Part shown: piece by piece, positions 8,901-17,420 of the stretch
How positions within the stretch are numbered: position 1 is the stretch's first letter
Layout of the letters: every line of letters begins with the position of its first letter
Source of the DNA: OLB6 sp964620125
Lineage (GTDB): Bacteria > Bacteroidota > Ignavibacteria > Kapaibacteriales > Kapaibacteriaceae
Direction of reading: 5' to 3'
NCBI GenBank assembly: GCA_964620125.1
Contig: CAZUGQ010000010.1
Span: 17,684 to 81,683 of the forward strand
DNA length: 64,000 nt
Notes under the pieces: model-generated
Told to the model about the DNA's origin: nothing
The model's input: only the letters and a program-made list of their open reading frames with translations
Database searches by the model: none
Translations under genes and position numbers: made by a program

Positions 8901-9996
8901 GGAACACAGTGGGGTTACCACTCAGGGCAATGTTAAGCCTGCCAGATACACGTGGTGCCAGATAGCCTACCCACTCGTCGTTGCCAGGATACTGGTCATT
9001 TACCCCACTTGGCCTGCGTGTCCAGATCCGCACGGTATTGAAGCTGTTGGGAGAGAAGTTCACTGTTCCCAGGTTAACGGAAACTTCCTCTCCTGGAGCA
9101 AGCTCCGGTGTAGCGTAATACCGAATCGTGGTACGTGCCACACCATTCACTTCCCACAGAATCTCTACCGAGTCAAGTGGGTTAACGCCATTGTTACGCA
9201 GGATGGCCGTTATGGTCTGATTCGTATTTGCATTGAACTTTCCACTTGGATTGGTGATTCCCACGATTCCTGCGTCGGCCGATGTTGCAGCACCAAACCT
9301 GTACGTCGTACCAGATGCAGGGCCCCAGTTCTCAAGGGCAACTGATTCGGTGCCTACGTTGCTGTACGGCCGCAGCCAGTCGTTCATCCAGTAGTTCACT
9401 GTAAGGGTGATCTCACCACCGTTGCTCGAAGAAGCACCAATCTGTGCACCAACTGCTGCTGTGATAGTCATCGGACCATACACGACATCAGCCCTGCCAT
9501 TTGATTCATTCAACCGAATCTGGAACGTATACGAATCATTCGAAGAGCCAAGAGCGGAGCGGGTAAGATTCTTCCACTGAATCACAAACACTCGTGATCC
9601 GGTAGTTCCAAGCGTTTCGGTTCGCAACTCGCTGTTGGGGCCGCCAGTCAGATCATTGTACCACGCCGAGATGATGTCCGAACTGCCTGGTAGTGCACTG
9701 GGACTATCGCCATTGTCGTATTCAAAGTCCACATACCCATCGCCGAATACGGTCACGGAATTGTAGTCCGTTCCATCCCAGTCAAACCAAAACGGCAGGT
9801 TTACAGAAGCCGAAAAGTCGTCAATTCCCGAGCCCGTTGCATGAACGGTACCACCCGTGATTTCTGTGAACGTTCCCGCTGTTACGTTATAGCCCAAGAG
9901 GCTATTTCCGCCTCCCTTGCCAGCGTGCAGACTCGTGGTACCGAGTACCAGGAACACCGCAAGCAGCCTGATTAACAACGTTGAGTTGCGGTTCAT
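5905..9996 (-). CDS. Secreted right-handed beta-helix / Ig-like protein with T9SS sorting domain
   Basis: This is a 1363-residue surface or secreted protein. A Sec signal (LLIRLLAVFLVLGTTSLHAG) is followed by a GEVED/nidogen-like N-terminal domain, a CARDB-like segment ('NNGVNPLDSVEILWEVNG'), and a parallel beta-helix region (residues ~370-800) rich in 'xGNTIxG', 'NNxI' and 'IxNNTVN' turns. Four or more Ig-like domains come next ('YQWYKDG', 'YQWYKG', 'YQWFKG', 'YQWYRND', each followed by 'GxYxCxV'). The final ~80 residues are a type A T9SS sorting domain beginning 'IPNPSADEVGFRF' and ending in basic residues. I chose ATG 9996 because a GGAGG Shine-Dalgarno sequence sits 5 bp upstream. Such proteins are typically cell-surface adhesins or glycan-binding proteins. 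Confidence 0.88.
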   Translation of the reverse strand: MNRNSTLLIRLLAVFLVLGTTSLHAGKGGGNSLLGYNVTAGTFTEITGGTVHATGSGIDDFSASVNLPFWFDWDGTDYNSVTVFGDGYVDFEYDNGDSPSALPGSSDIISAWYNDLTGGPNSELRTETLGTTGSRVFVIQWKNLTRSALGSSNDSYTFQIRLNESNGRADVVYGPMTITAAVGAQIGASSSNGGEITLTVNYWMNDWLRPYSNVGTESVALENWGPASGTTYRFGAATSADAGIVGITNPSGKFNANTNQTITAILRNNGVNPLDSVEILWEVNGVARTTIRYYATPELAPGEEVSVNLGTVNFSPNSFNTVRIWTRRPSGVNDQYPGNDEWVGYLAPRVSGRLNIALSGNPTVFPSFQTCVRHLFVSGISADVNVHVYNGSYDEQILIPEFDNGLAGGRVTFQNAAGTSPKLVWSPSNYPNGFYGSYESDFAQVTILPDAEVTFNGIGFELPNGLEWGGCVYGSDLGDVRVVNTTLVGPNNFLSMDNPAYAISLSGGPFTITDNTLSNLPYGISIDGTSGSQDVVTGNEITDSYGGGIFAYSPNVMVSGNTINGASGTDSQYGVGVYGAGTVMNNVIIGDVSSQTGSYSIGLETVSVYGNTSGPHGLLIANNMISTGAAGTALGLICQTDAGSASTRIFNNTVNITGGSGVGNSAAAYILGISPAQILNNIFHNYGTGADGGYAIFIEDYSTSGFITSMDFNNHMTTGTYVGYYQGDIIRNTTGNPLAAWRTATGRDNNSSSVAVSFVGGTDLHLQSISASLFGTSTTISAVNKDIDGETRLKPYMGADELKPKVVILEDPESRYACPGESFTLICVASITPGATVTYQWYKDGVKLNGETNAVLSFASTGYPASGVYVCRVEASDGTSTTIVESKPASIIVVRNTNIVTQPLSQPVALEGTVTLEVEAEAIGAPQDFVPQYQWKKRYWNPGTTSYVDTNVVDNGRITGSRSNRLTIREVGSVDTMDTYVCLVTGYCGAVVSKPARLFIPLVYASTNTPTACEDGPLNVECVVLPESTPGSPVSYQWYKGVVPVQDGPRVSGATTKALRITGAQQSDAGIYTCVATYDAAGVSITSNAVQVAIGSDPTITQQPAGDTVCAGETVTISTQGNGQSLSYQWFKGTIPIPGATQAAITLADVTDVASGTYSVVVTNPCGSVTSEVADLLVLTAPSISTQPQDVALYDGDEFSLTVASSGSDSLRYQWYRNDTAIAGANAATYTVDSAVASDQGTYRCVVSNDCGMDTSEVARVQITVGVSGDDFAETGYVLGYAIPNPSADEVGFRFTLPHAHHVRIVLTNSVGQTVAVLYDDLAESGDHALKFSAATLNLAPGVYNYSIVAGSFAAVQQVVVVR

Positions 9997-10058
9997 GCAT
10001 GCCTCCACAAAATGTTGCTTGATAATGTCTGTGCTTTTTTACACTCTTGTCGTGACGG

Positions 10059-10176
10059 AGTTCCGAATTCCCTTCAGCACAGCAATCGGAACTCTGATGC
10101 GGAGCCAGATCCGCATGCAAATTCACGATCTCCCCTGTGTGATGAAAAATTCACACTGGGAGCGGTTCGCGGCTCC
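10059..10176 (-). other. Cluster of four stem-loops in an intergenic region
   Basis: Between the M1 peptidase stop and the beta-helix gene start lie four successive inverted repeats: AGTTCCGA/TCGGAACT (10059-10066, 10086-10093), ATGCGGA/TCCGCAT (10097-10103, 10110-10116), GTGTGA/TCACAC (10137-10142, 10151-10156) and GGAGC/GCTCC (10159-10163, 10172-10176). There is no U-tract on the minus strand. It could be a structured 5' leader, a small RNA or a complex terminator. I recognise no known riboswitch. Confidence 0.4.
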
Positions 10177-10219
10177 GAAGTCACTTATAGCAAGAACCGA
10201 ACCAATTTTCGCAGCCTCG

Positions 10220-12673
10220 TTAGCGCGAAAGCGTCTCAACGGACTGACGCGTTTCCTTATCCAACTTCATCCGGGAAGAAGTAACCCGAATGGCTTCTTT
10301 GATCTTGCTCTGTGTTGACAGCTTGGCCAGTGTATCGCGAGCGGCGTCGGCTAACCTCCAATTGGGGCTGCTACTTGCATCAATGATGCCCTCGAGAGCT
10401 TTCTGCGGTGCAGTGCCAAGGCGTACCAGCGCCTGGAATGCGTTGCGGCGTACGCCTGCCTCGTACCGATTGGAACAATAGTCACTAAGGACTTCCAGTG
10501 CGGCGGCTCCCGATATGCCGTTTTCTGCCATGATCTCCGCCCGTGCAATCTCTACCTGAGCATGTGGACTAGTAAGATCGCGGGTTCTGTTCACGTATTC
10601 GCCGATGCGCTCCGGAAAGGACCTGCAAAGTCTGTACAGTGCACTCTCTATCACGGCATACGACGAGTCTGCCAGCAAAGACTCTGCAGATTGTCGCAAT
10701 CGCTCCGGAATCATGGGCAGTGCATTCAGCGTTCGTTTGCGAACCTCTACATGTCGATCGCTCAGTCCTCGCTCAACCAGGGTCCACGCCTTCTCAAGCC
10801 CCTTATCCGCCAAACCGGCTGCTAACTGCACCGCCTCTGCTCGCATTGCATAGTGCTGCTCCTTGTTGAGCACTGCAGCAAATGCATCCATCTTCTCGTT
10901 CTGGTGTGCGGTGTCCTTGCCAATCTCTACCAACGCATCGTACCGATCGATCATGTAGGGGGCTTTGGCAAGTTGGCTGGTAAGCTGTTCCCAGGTTTTC
11001 TGCCAGCTTACACGCTTTAGCAGGGTTGATCCCGGATCGAAGAGAACAAAGTCGAGCTCCCTGCCCTCGGGATTGGGGATGTGAACCACATCCGTGGGAC
11101 CATGCAGCCATACACGAACACTATCCTTGGAACCATCAGTGTAGTATGCTTCGCACACAACAGGAACACGAAATGGTCCGGTAAGCTCATCCATGTGGTG
11201 AACCTGCCGTACGAGGAGAGTGGTTACCTGCTCGGTACCTTTTAGGTCGGTTCGCGTTCCTGTAGAAACCTGAATGGAGAAGTGAGGTTCTCCGGATCGA
11301 TACAACCATTGGTCGAAGAACCAGTTGGGACTTAAACCAAGCGTATCCTGGAATGCCTGATACAGGTCATTGGTTTCCACATTACCAAAGGCGTGCTTTT
11401 GAAGATAGTGGCGGATAACCCTTCGCATTTCTTCTTCACCAAATGTGGTGCACATCATGTCGAGCACTAGTGCGCCTTTAGGATAGACGCGAGATCCACC
11501 AGCCTTTACATGAACAATAGGGAACCGGTCTCTTTCACCTGCCTGCAGTGCTTGATTCTGCATGCCGCGGCGCGACCATTGGTATTCATCATCACCGCGG
11601 ACCTTCCTGGAAAACTGCAAAGGATAAAATGTTGCGAAGCTTTCCTGCAGCCATAAGTCGCGCAGGCTCCGTGCTGTAACCAAGTCACCAAACCACTGGT
11701 GCGTTAGCTCATGAACGTTGGTGTTCACGTAACTACGATCCAACCAGCCTCGAGCATCGGTAAGGTAAAAGTCGCCAAAAATGGTAGCCGTTGTATTCTC
11801 CATTGCGCCGTACACGTAATCGGCTGCAGGCACCTGACGATACACACCCCATGGGTAGGCAACACCGATGTTTTGTTCAAGCCAATCGAACGACTCTCGG
11901 CTGTATCGATAGGTGGGCTCAGCATCGTGTGGTCTATCCGGGTACCAGTACATCTCGAGTGGAATGCCGCTCGCAGTGGTGTCGCGAGTTAGATCATACT
12001 TGCCGATTGCCAACATCAGGAGGTATGCCGCATGTGGTTTGGTCATGGCATAGTGCCAAGTGCGAGAGCCGTCTCCATTGGTGCGCACAGAACGCCGTTC
12101 GCCGTTGGAAATCACGGTATAGGATGAGTCGAACGTTACGATGGTCTCGGTTATCAGTTTGTCGTTCGCATCATCGTACAGTGGGAACCAGTGGCGATGG
12201 TCTGTGGCCTGACCCTGAGTCCAGATCTGCCGACGCATGGTTCCTGTGGTATCGGACCAGCCTACAAAAAAGAGCCCTTTGCGTGGACGTGCCTCGAATG
12301 TAAACTGTACCGTTTCCGTGCTGTCCCATGTGAGAGGAGGCTCACAGTATACCGTTACGATACTGTCTCGCACTGCGTACCGTGTGGGTTTGCCACCAAG
12401 CAAAACCTGCTTGATATTGATCTTTATTGCGTCAAACTGAATACTGTCTACCACCCGCTGAAGCACACGAAACGTATGAACCACCTTTCCTTTCACAAGG
12501 CCCTGGTGCGGTTCGAAGTTTACGTCCAAGCGCACATGCTGCATGTCGACTGGGTGTTCCCGTGGAGCACTACCGGGAGCTTCCAGATGAGTAACGGTAT
12601 GCTGAAAAACGTCCTGCGCATTCACACTCAGGGAACAACACAACACTATGATCACACGGAAGAAACACGCCAC
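10220..12673 (-). CDS. M1 family (gluzincin) aminopeptidase
   Basis: This secreted zinc aminopeptidase has ~817 residues. The signal peptide is ACFFRVIIVLCCSLSVNA, cut before QDVF. The catalytic domain has the substrate motif YGAMENTT and the zinc motif HELTH followed 18 residues later by the third ligand in 'LQESFATFY', so it should be active. The C-terminal ~230 residues are helical, HEAT-like repeats. I preferred the GTG at 12673 because AGGA lies 7 bp before it and it gives a compact signal peptide. A TTG at 12709 would add 12 residues. The promoter region is shared back to back with crcB. It probably degrades peptides released outside the cell. Confidence 0.88.
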   Translation of the reverse strand: MACFFRVIIVLCCSLSVNAQDVFQHTVTHLEAPGSAPREHPVDMQHVRLDVNFEPHQGLVKGKVVHTFRVLQRVVDSIQFDAIKINIKQVLLGGKPTRYAVRDSIVTVYCEPPLTWDSTETVQFTFEARPRKGLFFVGWSDTTGTMRRQIWTQGQATDHRHWFPLYDDANDKLITETIVTFDSSYTVISNGERRSVRTNGDGSRTWHYAMTKPHAAYLLMLAIGKYDLTRDTTASGIPLEMYWYPDRPHDAEPTYRYSRESFDWLEQNIGVAYPWGVYRQVPAADYVYGAMENTTATIFGDFYLTDARGWLDRSYVNTNVHELTHQWFGDLVTARSLRDLWLQESFATFYPLQFSRKVRGDDEYQWSRRGMQNQALQAGERDRFPIVHVKAGGSRVYPKGALVLDMMCTTFGEEEMRRVIRHYLQKHAFGNVETNDLYQAFQDTLGLSPNWFFDQWLYRSGEPHFSIQVSTGTRTDLKGTEQVTTLLVRQVHHMDELTGPFRVPVVCEAYYTDGSKDSVRVWLHGPTDVVHIPNPEGRELDFVLFDPGSTLLKRVSWQKTWEQLTSQLAKAPYMIDRYDALVEIGKDTAHQNEKMDAFAAVLNKEQHYAMRAEAVQLAAGLADKGLEKAWTLVERGLSDRHVEVRKRTLNALPMIPERLRQSAESLLADSSYAVIESALYRLCRSFPERIGEYVNRTRDLTSPHAQVEIARAEIMAENGISGAAALEVLSDYCSNRYEAGVRRNAFQALVRLGTAPQKALEGIIDASSSPNWRLADAARDTLAKLSTQSKIKEAIRVTSSRMKLDKETRQSVETLSR

Positions 12674-12720
12674 GGTACAATCCTGCAGTAACGATTTAAC
12701 GGTGAACAAACTTACCGCCC

Positions 12721-12728
12721 TACATTTG
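12721..12728 (+). promoter_or_regulatory. TAnnTTTG -7 promoter element
   Basis: TACATTTG matches the Bacteroidota -7 consensus and ends only 7 bp before the crcB ATG. A transcript starting here would have almost no leader, which also excludes a fluoride riboswitch in front of this crcB. Confidence 0.45.
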
Positions 12729-12735
12729 AAGCACT

Positions 12736-13113
12736 ATGGAGCCGGTACTTTTGGTGATGGTGGGAGGGGGCGTTGGTAGCGGCCTTCGCTATGGTATTGG
12801 TGTTTGGCTTGCTGCTCAATCTGCAACATTTCCTTGGGCAACATTGCTCGTCAATCTGGTTGGAAGTTTTGTGTTGGGTGTATTGTCAACAGCACTTGCT
12901 CGCCCCGAAGCCGCTTCACGACATGCCATGCTCCTTCTTGGGACGGGGCTGTGCGGTGGCTTTACAACCATGAGTGCCTTTTCTCTGGAAACCGTTCACA
13001 TGATTTCATGTGGGCAGGCAACGGAAGCCGTGATGTACACACTTGTCACAATGCTCGGCTGTGGTGGATGTGCTGCAGCAGGTCTTCTGGTTGGACGATT
13101 TCTCTCCGCGTGA
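12736..13113 (+). CDS. crcB: Fluoride ion channel CrcB/Fluc
   Basis: This 125-residue inner-membrane protein has four hydrophobic helices. It shows the Fluc signatures: 'GGGVGSGLRYGIG' in helix 1, 'FPWATLLVNLVGSFVLG' in helix 2 and 'GTGLCGGFTTMSAFSLE' in the helix 3 break. Dimers form a dual pore that expels fluoride, with the Phe residues of GGFTTxSxF lining the pore. Full length for the family. The ATG lies 7 bp after a TACATTTG element. It is followed 38 bp later by an MscS gene on the same strand. The assignment is secure. Confidence 0.95.
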   Translation: MEPVLLVMVGGGVGSGLRYGIGVWLAAQSATFPWATLLVNLVGSFVLGVLSTALARPEAASRHAMLLLGTGLCGGFTTMSAFSLETVHMISCGQATEAVMYTLVTMLGCGGCAAAGLLVGRFLSA

Positions 13114-13151
13114 CACTTCTCCCTTTATCATCATTCTTCGAGGTATCAGCA

Positions 13152-13967
13152 ATGAATCCGGAAACACTGTGGGTGCAGGTTCAAGACGTGGCCGTACGAT
13201 ATGGTTTGAAGATCATCGGTGCACTCGTCCTGTGGATTGTTGGCCGATGGGTGATTGGCTTCATAACGGGAATGATTCGCCGCGCACTATCGGCCAAGCA
13301 TCTTGATGCAACGCTGCAACAGTACGTTGGCTCGATAGTTGGTGTTGGACTGAACATCCTTCTTGTGATTGCGATTCTAGCGCAGTTTGGCGTAGAGACA
13401 ACGTCGTTTGCCGCCGTTATCGCCGCAGCTGGATTGGCAATCGGCATGGCATGGGGTGGCTTGCTTGCCAACTTTGCTGCAGGTGCCTTCCTACTCGTGT
13501 TGCGTCCGTTCAAGGTGGGCGATCTGATCACTGCTGCTGGAGTAACGGGCGTAGTGAATGAGATTGGTTTGTTTGCAACAACACTCACCACACCAGATGG
13601 GGTACGAACGTTTATTGGCAATAACAAGATTTTCTCAGACACCATACAAAACCTTTCCGACACAGCACATCGTAGGGTTGAGCTCAGGATGCAACTAGCA
13701 CATGGAGTGGATATTGACGACACCATCCGCAGAGTTCGTGAGCGCCTGCTGCAAACACCTGGAGTGTTAGCCGAACCTGCTCCGGAGGTGTGGGTGTTGG
13801 AGTTCACAATGGCTGGGGCAGTGCTTGCCGTGAGGCCGTACTGCAAATCTGCCGATTACTGGAGCGTCTATGGTGCAACCAACGACGTAATTCGGGCAGT
13901 TTCTGCCGAAGCCAAACTTCCGGCGCCAGAGTTACGGTATGCGATGAGAACCAACATTGAGGAATAG
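13152..13967 (+). CDS. mscS: Small-conductance mechanosensitive channel MscS family
   Basis: This 271-residue channel protein opens under membrane tension to release solutes. It has three N-terminal transmembrane segments; the third carries the glycine/alanine-rich pore helix (SFAAVIAAAGLAIGMAWGG). The beta domain follows (LRPFKVGDLITAAGVTGVV, EIGLFATTLTTPDG), with an alpha/beta C-terminal domain after it. The N-terminus 'NPETLWVQVQDVAVRYGLKI' matches short E. coli-type MscS. I chose the ATG at 13152 because it gives the usual MscS length. The frame stays open upstream to 12804 but overlaps crcB. The stop is 2 bp before the msrA start, so the genes are cotranscribed. Confidence 0.93.
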   Translation: MNPETLWVQVQDVAVRYGLKIIGALVLWIVGRWVIGFITGMIRRALSAKHLDATLQQYVGSIVGVGLNILLVIAILAQFGVETTSFAAVIAAAGLAIGMAWGGLLANFAAGAFLLVLRPFKVGDLITAAGVTGVVNEIGLFATTLTTPDGVRTFIGNNKIFSDTIQNLSDTAHRRVELRMQLAHGVDIDDTIRRVRERLLQTPGVLAEPAPEVWVLEFTMAGAVLAVRPYCKSADYWSVYGATNDVIRAVSAEAKLPAPELRYAMRTNIEE

Positions 13968-13969
13968 CG

Positions 13970-14620
13970 GTGCAATCATTGTGGATTTTCCTACTGTTTG
14001 CGGCCACCATTACCGGGGCCTGCTCGCAGGAGAAACAACCTCCCCCTCCACGAACATCATCCATCATGAGCACTTCACAACGAGATACCGCTACACTTGC
14101 AGGTGGCTGTTTTTGGTGTATCGAAGCCGTGTTTCAGCGGCTTGACGGAGTACTAACTGTTACAAGCGGATACAGTGGTGGCGCAGCAGCAGATGCGGAC
14201 TACAAGTCCGTAAGTACAGGTCGAACCAAACATGCCGAAGCCTGCCAGATCGTTTTTGACCCTGCAATCTTGCCTTACGAGGAGTTGCTGCACGTGTTCT
14301 TTTCTGCGCACGATCCAACCACACTCAATCGGCAGGGAAATGATGTGGGCCCTCAGTATCGCAGTGCCATCTTCTACCATAGTCCAGAACAACAACGAAT
14401 CGCCACGGCATACATCAAGCAACTCACTGACGCTCAGATCTGGCCGGATCCGATTGTTACCGAAGTTGCTGAGTACTCGGGTTTCTACGTTGCAGAGGAC
14501 TATCATCAGAACTACTTCAACCAGAACGGGTCGCAACCCTATTGTGCATTCGTTGTTCGCCCAAAGGTTGAGAAGTTTCTTAAGCAGTTCAAGGACAAGG
14601 TGAAGGAAGAGTACCGATAA
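13970..14620 (+). CDS. msrA: Peptide-methionine (S)-S-oxide reductase, lipoprotein form
   Basis: MsrA reduces methionine-S-sulfoxide in oxidised proteins. The catalytic Cys lies in GGCFWCIEAVFQ near residue 48. 'GYSGG', 'HAEACQIVFDP' and 'YRSAIFYHSPEQ' are also conserved, and the C-terminal 'EDYHQNYF' is the recycling-proximal motif. The first ~18 residues form a lipoprotein signal with lipobox ITGAC, so this copy is probably anchored in the envelope and repairs periplasmic or surface proteins. It starts at GTG 13970, 2 bp after mscS. Its stop codon overlaps the presumed beginning of the copper ATPase reading frame. Confidence 0.94.
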   Translation: MQSLWIFLLFAATITGACSQEKQPPPPRTSSIMSTSQRDTATLAGGCFWCIEAVFQRLDGVLTVTSGYSGGAAADADYKSVSTGRTKHAEACQIVFDPAILPYEELLHVFFSAHDPTTLNRQGNDVGPQYRSAIFYHSPEQQRIATAYIKQLTDAQIWPDPIVTEVAEYSGFYVAEDYHQNYFNQNGSQPYCAFVVRPKVEKFLKQFKDKVKEEYR

Positions 14621-14649
14621 GCACTACCCGTAACATCGAGATCGAGGGC

Positions 14650-16818
14650 ATGCACTGTGCTGCGTGCACGTCGAAGGTAGAACACGCTCTCCACTCCGTG
14701 CCCGGTGTGGAGAGCGTTTCCGTTAACCTTGTTCTGAATCGTGCTACCGTTCAGGTAACCACGGCATCTGATGAAGCTCTGGTTGAAGCCGTTCGAAGAG
14801 CCGGGTATACTGTAGCGGCGGTTACCGGTGTACACACTCAACAAGCAACAGCAGACCCCACAGCGATTGCTCGGCGTTCTTCATCCTATTGGCAATCCAA
14901 CCTTTTGCTGGCAGCTCCATTTGCGGCAGGTGTACTCATCGCATCCATGGTACCTGGAATCCATGTTCCGGCTTGGTTTGTGGCGATATGCTCTGTACCA
15001 GTTCTATGGGCTGGACGTTCTTTCTTCGCTGGTGCATTCAAGGCGGCAAAACATGGAACTGCTACCATGGACACGCTCATTGCCATCGGAGCAGGATCGG
15101 CATTTGTGTACAGTATGCTTCTGCTAGCGGGCCTTGGCGTTCCCGCAGCTAATCATGTCCATAACCTGTTTCTCGATACAACCACATCCATTATCACGCT
15201 CGTACTCCTGGGAAAATGGTTGGAGTCTCGTGCTCGCGCTGAAACCACCACCCATCTCGTTGACTTGCTGCAGCGACGAACTCCGACTGCCCATGTACTT
15301 CGTTCGAACGACGTTGTAGACGTCCCCACCGAGCAACTCAACCTTGGAGAAGACTTTCTTGTACGCCCGGGAGAGTTCATCCCTACCGATGGCATCATAC
15401 TCAGTGGCGAGTCAGCAGTAGATGAGTCGCTGATCACAGGCGAGAGTTTACCTGTGCCTAAGCGGCAAGGTTCTCACGTGATTGGTGGTTCGTTGAATCA
15501 GCACGGTGCACTTACGGTAAGGGTCACCGCTACTGGCACTGGAACAGTTCTTTCCGGCATCATACAGGCCGTAGAGCGTGCACAGCAGGGTAAGGCAAAC
15601 ATCCAACGCCTTGCCGATCGCATCAGCGCCATCTTTGTGCCTACCGTTCTGATTGTTTCCGCAGTCACATTTGGTATCTGGATGCTCACTGCAGAGCCCC
15701 CTGCCTTACCACTTGCACTGCAAACCGCGATCTCCGTTTTAGTCATCGCCTGTCCATGTGCCTTGGGTTTAGCTACGCCAACAGCCATTGTTGTTGGAGG
15801 GGGCTTAGGCGCACGGAATGGAATCTTCTTTCGATCGGCCGAGGCGTTGGAACTGCTTGGTCAGGTTACACATATCGTACTGGACAAGACAGGAACACTC
15901 ACCGAAGGCAGACCCTCGGTTGTGTCTCGGTATGTATCCGTTAGCGCGCCACTCGAAGCGAACGTGCTGTGGTCGATGGTTGCCGCAGCAGAGCACCAGA
16001 GTGAGCATCCACTGGCACGAGCTCTCGAAGTGATGGCACAACAGTTCTCGCCATTGCGTGAGCTTCAGGTTCAATCAACACCTGGGAAGGGTGTTGTTGC
16101 AACGATTGATGATGTTCGGTTGCGTATTGGCAGCCGTGAGCACATGACCGATGCTTTGCTGCTCATTCCACCTGATGTGGATGAGCATGCTACTGCCATG
16201 CAACAACGCGCAGAGACCACTGCCTACGTAGCCGTTAACGGACGCGTTTGTGCTGTGATTGGTATGGCCGATCCACCTCGGCCAGCAAGTGCCGATGCCA
16301 TCAACCAGCTTGTGCAGATGGGCATCAACGTTTCGATGCTTACGGGTGACCACATGCTAACGGCACAGGCTGTGGCTAACCAGGTTGGTATTAGCTCCGT
16401 GATGGCCGGGGTGCTACCTGATGGCAAGTCCAGGATTGTACAACAGATTCAAGCGTCGGGAGCGGTTGTTGCAATGGTTGGGGATGGTGTGAACGACGCA
16501 CCTGCTCTGGCAATGGCCGATGTTGGTATTGCCATTGGGAGCAGCACAGATGTAGCCTCGTCTGTAGCCCATGTTACCCTTGCTCAACACTCTATCGCTG
16601 CATTACCCACCGCTGTGCGGATTTCACGAGCAACAATGAGAACGATTCGGCAGAACATGACTCTTGCCTTCGTATACAATGTGTTGGGGATTCCTCTGGC
16701 AGCCGGTGTTCTCTACCCCTTCACGGGATGGCTGCTTTCGCCAATGTTCGCAGCAGCCGCAATGGCTCTTAGTTCGGTTACGGTTGTTTTGAATAGTCTG
16801 CGGCTGCGTATTTCCTAG
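14650..16818 (+). CDS. copA: Copper-translocating P1B-type ATPase
   Basis: This ATP-driven exporter of Cu(I) has an N-terminal heavy-metal-associated domain (MHCAAC, the GMxCxxC motif). Eight predicted membrane helices follow, including the metal-site motif 'ACPCALGLATP', the actuator 'TGESLPV', the phosphorylation site 'DKTGTLTEG' and the hinge 'GDGVNDAPALAMADVG'. The ATG at 14650 is the first ordinary start codon, but it is the Met of the GMxCxxC motif itself. The frame runs back to a stop at 14581 and encodes the expected first beta strand (TTRNIEIEG) just upstream, so translation may really begin at AUA 14617 overlapping the msrA stop. It probably belongs to the mscS-msrA transcript. Confidence 0.94.
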   Translation: MHCAACTSKVEHALHSVPGVESVSVNLVLNRATVQVTTASDEALVEAVRRAGYTVAAVTGVHTQQATADPTAIARRSSSYWQSNLLLAAPFAAGVLIASMVPGIHVPAWFVAICSVPVLWAGRSFFAGAFKAAKHGTATMDTLIAIGAGSAFVYSMLLLAGLGVPAANHVHNLFLDTTTSIITLVLLGKWLESRARAETTTHLVDLLQRRTPTAHVLRSNDVVDVPTEQLNLGEDFLVRPGEFIPTDGIILSGESAVDESLITGESLPVPKRQGSHVIGGSLNQHGALTVRVTATGTGTVLSGIIQAVERAQQGKANIQRLADRISAIFVPTVLIVSAVTFGIWMLTAEPPALPLALQTAISVLVIACPCALGLATPTAIVVGGGLGARNGIFFRSAEALELLGQVTHIVLDKTGTLTEGRPSVVSRYVSVSAPLEANVLWSMVAAAEHQSEHPLARALEVMAQQFSPLRELQVQSTPGKGVVATIDDVRLRIGSREHMTDALLLIPPDVDEHATAMQQRAETTAYVAVNGRVCAVIGMADPPRPASADAINQLVQMGINVSMLTGDHMLTAQAVANQVGISSVMAGVLPDGKSRIVQQIQASGAVVAMVGDGVNDAPALAMADVGIAIGSSTDVASSVAHVTLAQHSIAALPTAVRISRATMRTIRQNMTLAFVYNVLGIPLAAGVLYPFTGWLLSPMFAAAAMALSSVTVVLNSLRLRIS

Positions 16819-16844
16819 CAAGAATCGTGCTATTTTCCCGCACG

Positions 16845-17420
16845 ATGATTTCAATTGACCATCTTCTTATTGCTCCAGAGGTTATTGAGACACGGTTTTC
16901 CTGTGATCTCAAGGCCTGCAAAGGTGCGTGTTGCACCTTGAGTGGTGGAGGTGGTGCTCCGGTTGCCGATGCAGAGGTTTCGCTGATTCAGGAAGCACTG
17001 TCGGCCGCTCGCGAGTACCTGAGTGCAGAGAGCAAGAATGTTTTGGATGCAGTAGGTCCGCTTGCCGGTGCTGCCGGACATTGGGAGACTTCGTGCATCG
17101 ACAACAAGGCATGTGTGTTTGTAGCGTGGGAAGGTTCGATTGCAACGTGTTCGTTTGAAAAGGCATGGCATGCTGGTACATCGACGTTTCGCAAGCCTTT
17201 GAGCTGTCATCTGTTTCCCATCAGGGTTGAGAATTTTGGCGGGCCATACTTGCGATACGAGGAGTTTGATGAGTGTGCTCCGGGCCGTGAGCATGGAAAG
17301 GTGACTAACACACCACTTGTCCTGGCTGTGAAGGACGCCATTACTCGCGCATACGGTGCAGAAGTGGCGAACGAGTTGCTGAATCTTGCACGGCATGGCA
17401 TGGAGGGTGCAAAGGCATGA
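16845..17420 (+). CDS. DUF3109 family cysteine-rich protein
   Basis: This 191-residue soluble protein has conserved cysteines in 'FSCDLKACKGACC', 'CIDNKACVFV', 'IATCSFEKAW', 'PLSCHLFPIR' and 'DECAPG'. That is the pattern of DUF3109, which is related to the YkgJ zinc/iron-cluster proteins. The function is unknown, and the cysteine clusters suggest a metal or Fe-S site. I chose ATG 16845; a GTG at 16827 would add six residues. The stop overlaps the rpoN start as ATGA, so production is coupled to sigma-54. This pairing is common in Bacteroidota, as far as I recall. Confidence 0.83.
   Translation: MISIDHLLIAPEVIETRFSCDLKACKGACCTLSGGGGAPVADAEVSLIQEALSAAREYLSAESKNVLDAVGPLAGAAGHWETSCIDNKACVFVAWEGSIATCSFEKAWHAGTSTFRKPLSCHLFPIRVENFGGPYLRYEEFDECAPGREHGKVTNTPLVLAVKDAITRAYGAEVANELLNLARHGMEGAKA

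Noticed and set aside
12674..12735. Fluoride riboswitch before crcB
   Set aside because: Only ~60 bp separate the divergent starts, and a -7 element sits 7 bp before the ATG, leaving no room for the aptamer.
12804..13151. N-terminal extension of mscS
   Set aside because: It overlaps crcB in another frame and encodes no MscS-like sequence; ATG 13152 gives the standard length.
13181..13846. Minus-strand frame opposite mscS
   Set aside because: Its composition (Ser/Thr/Pro/Ala) is typical of the reverse complement of a membrane-protein gene; no domain or ribosome-binding site is visible.
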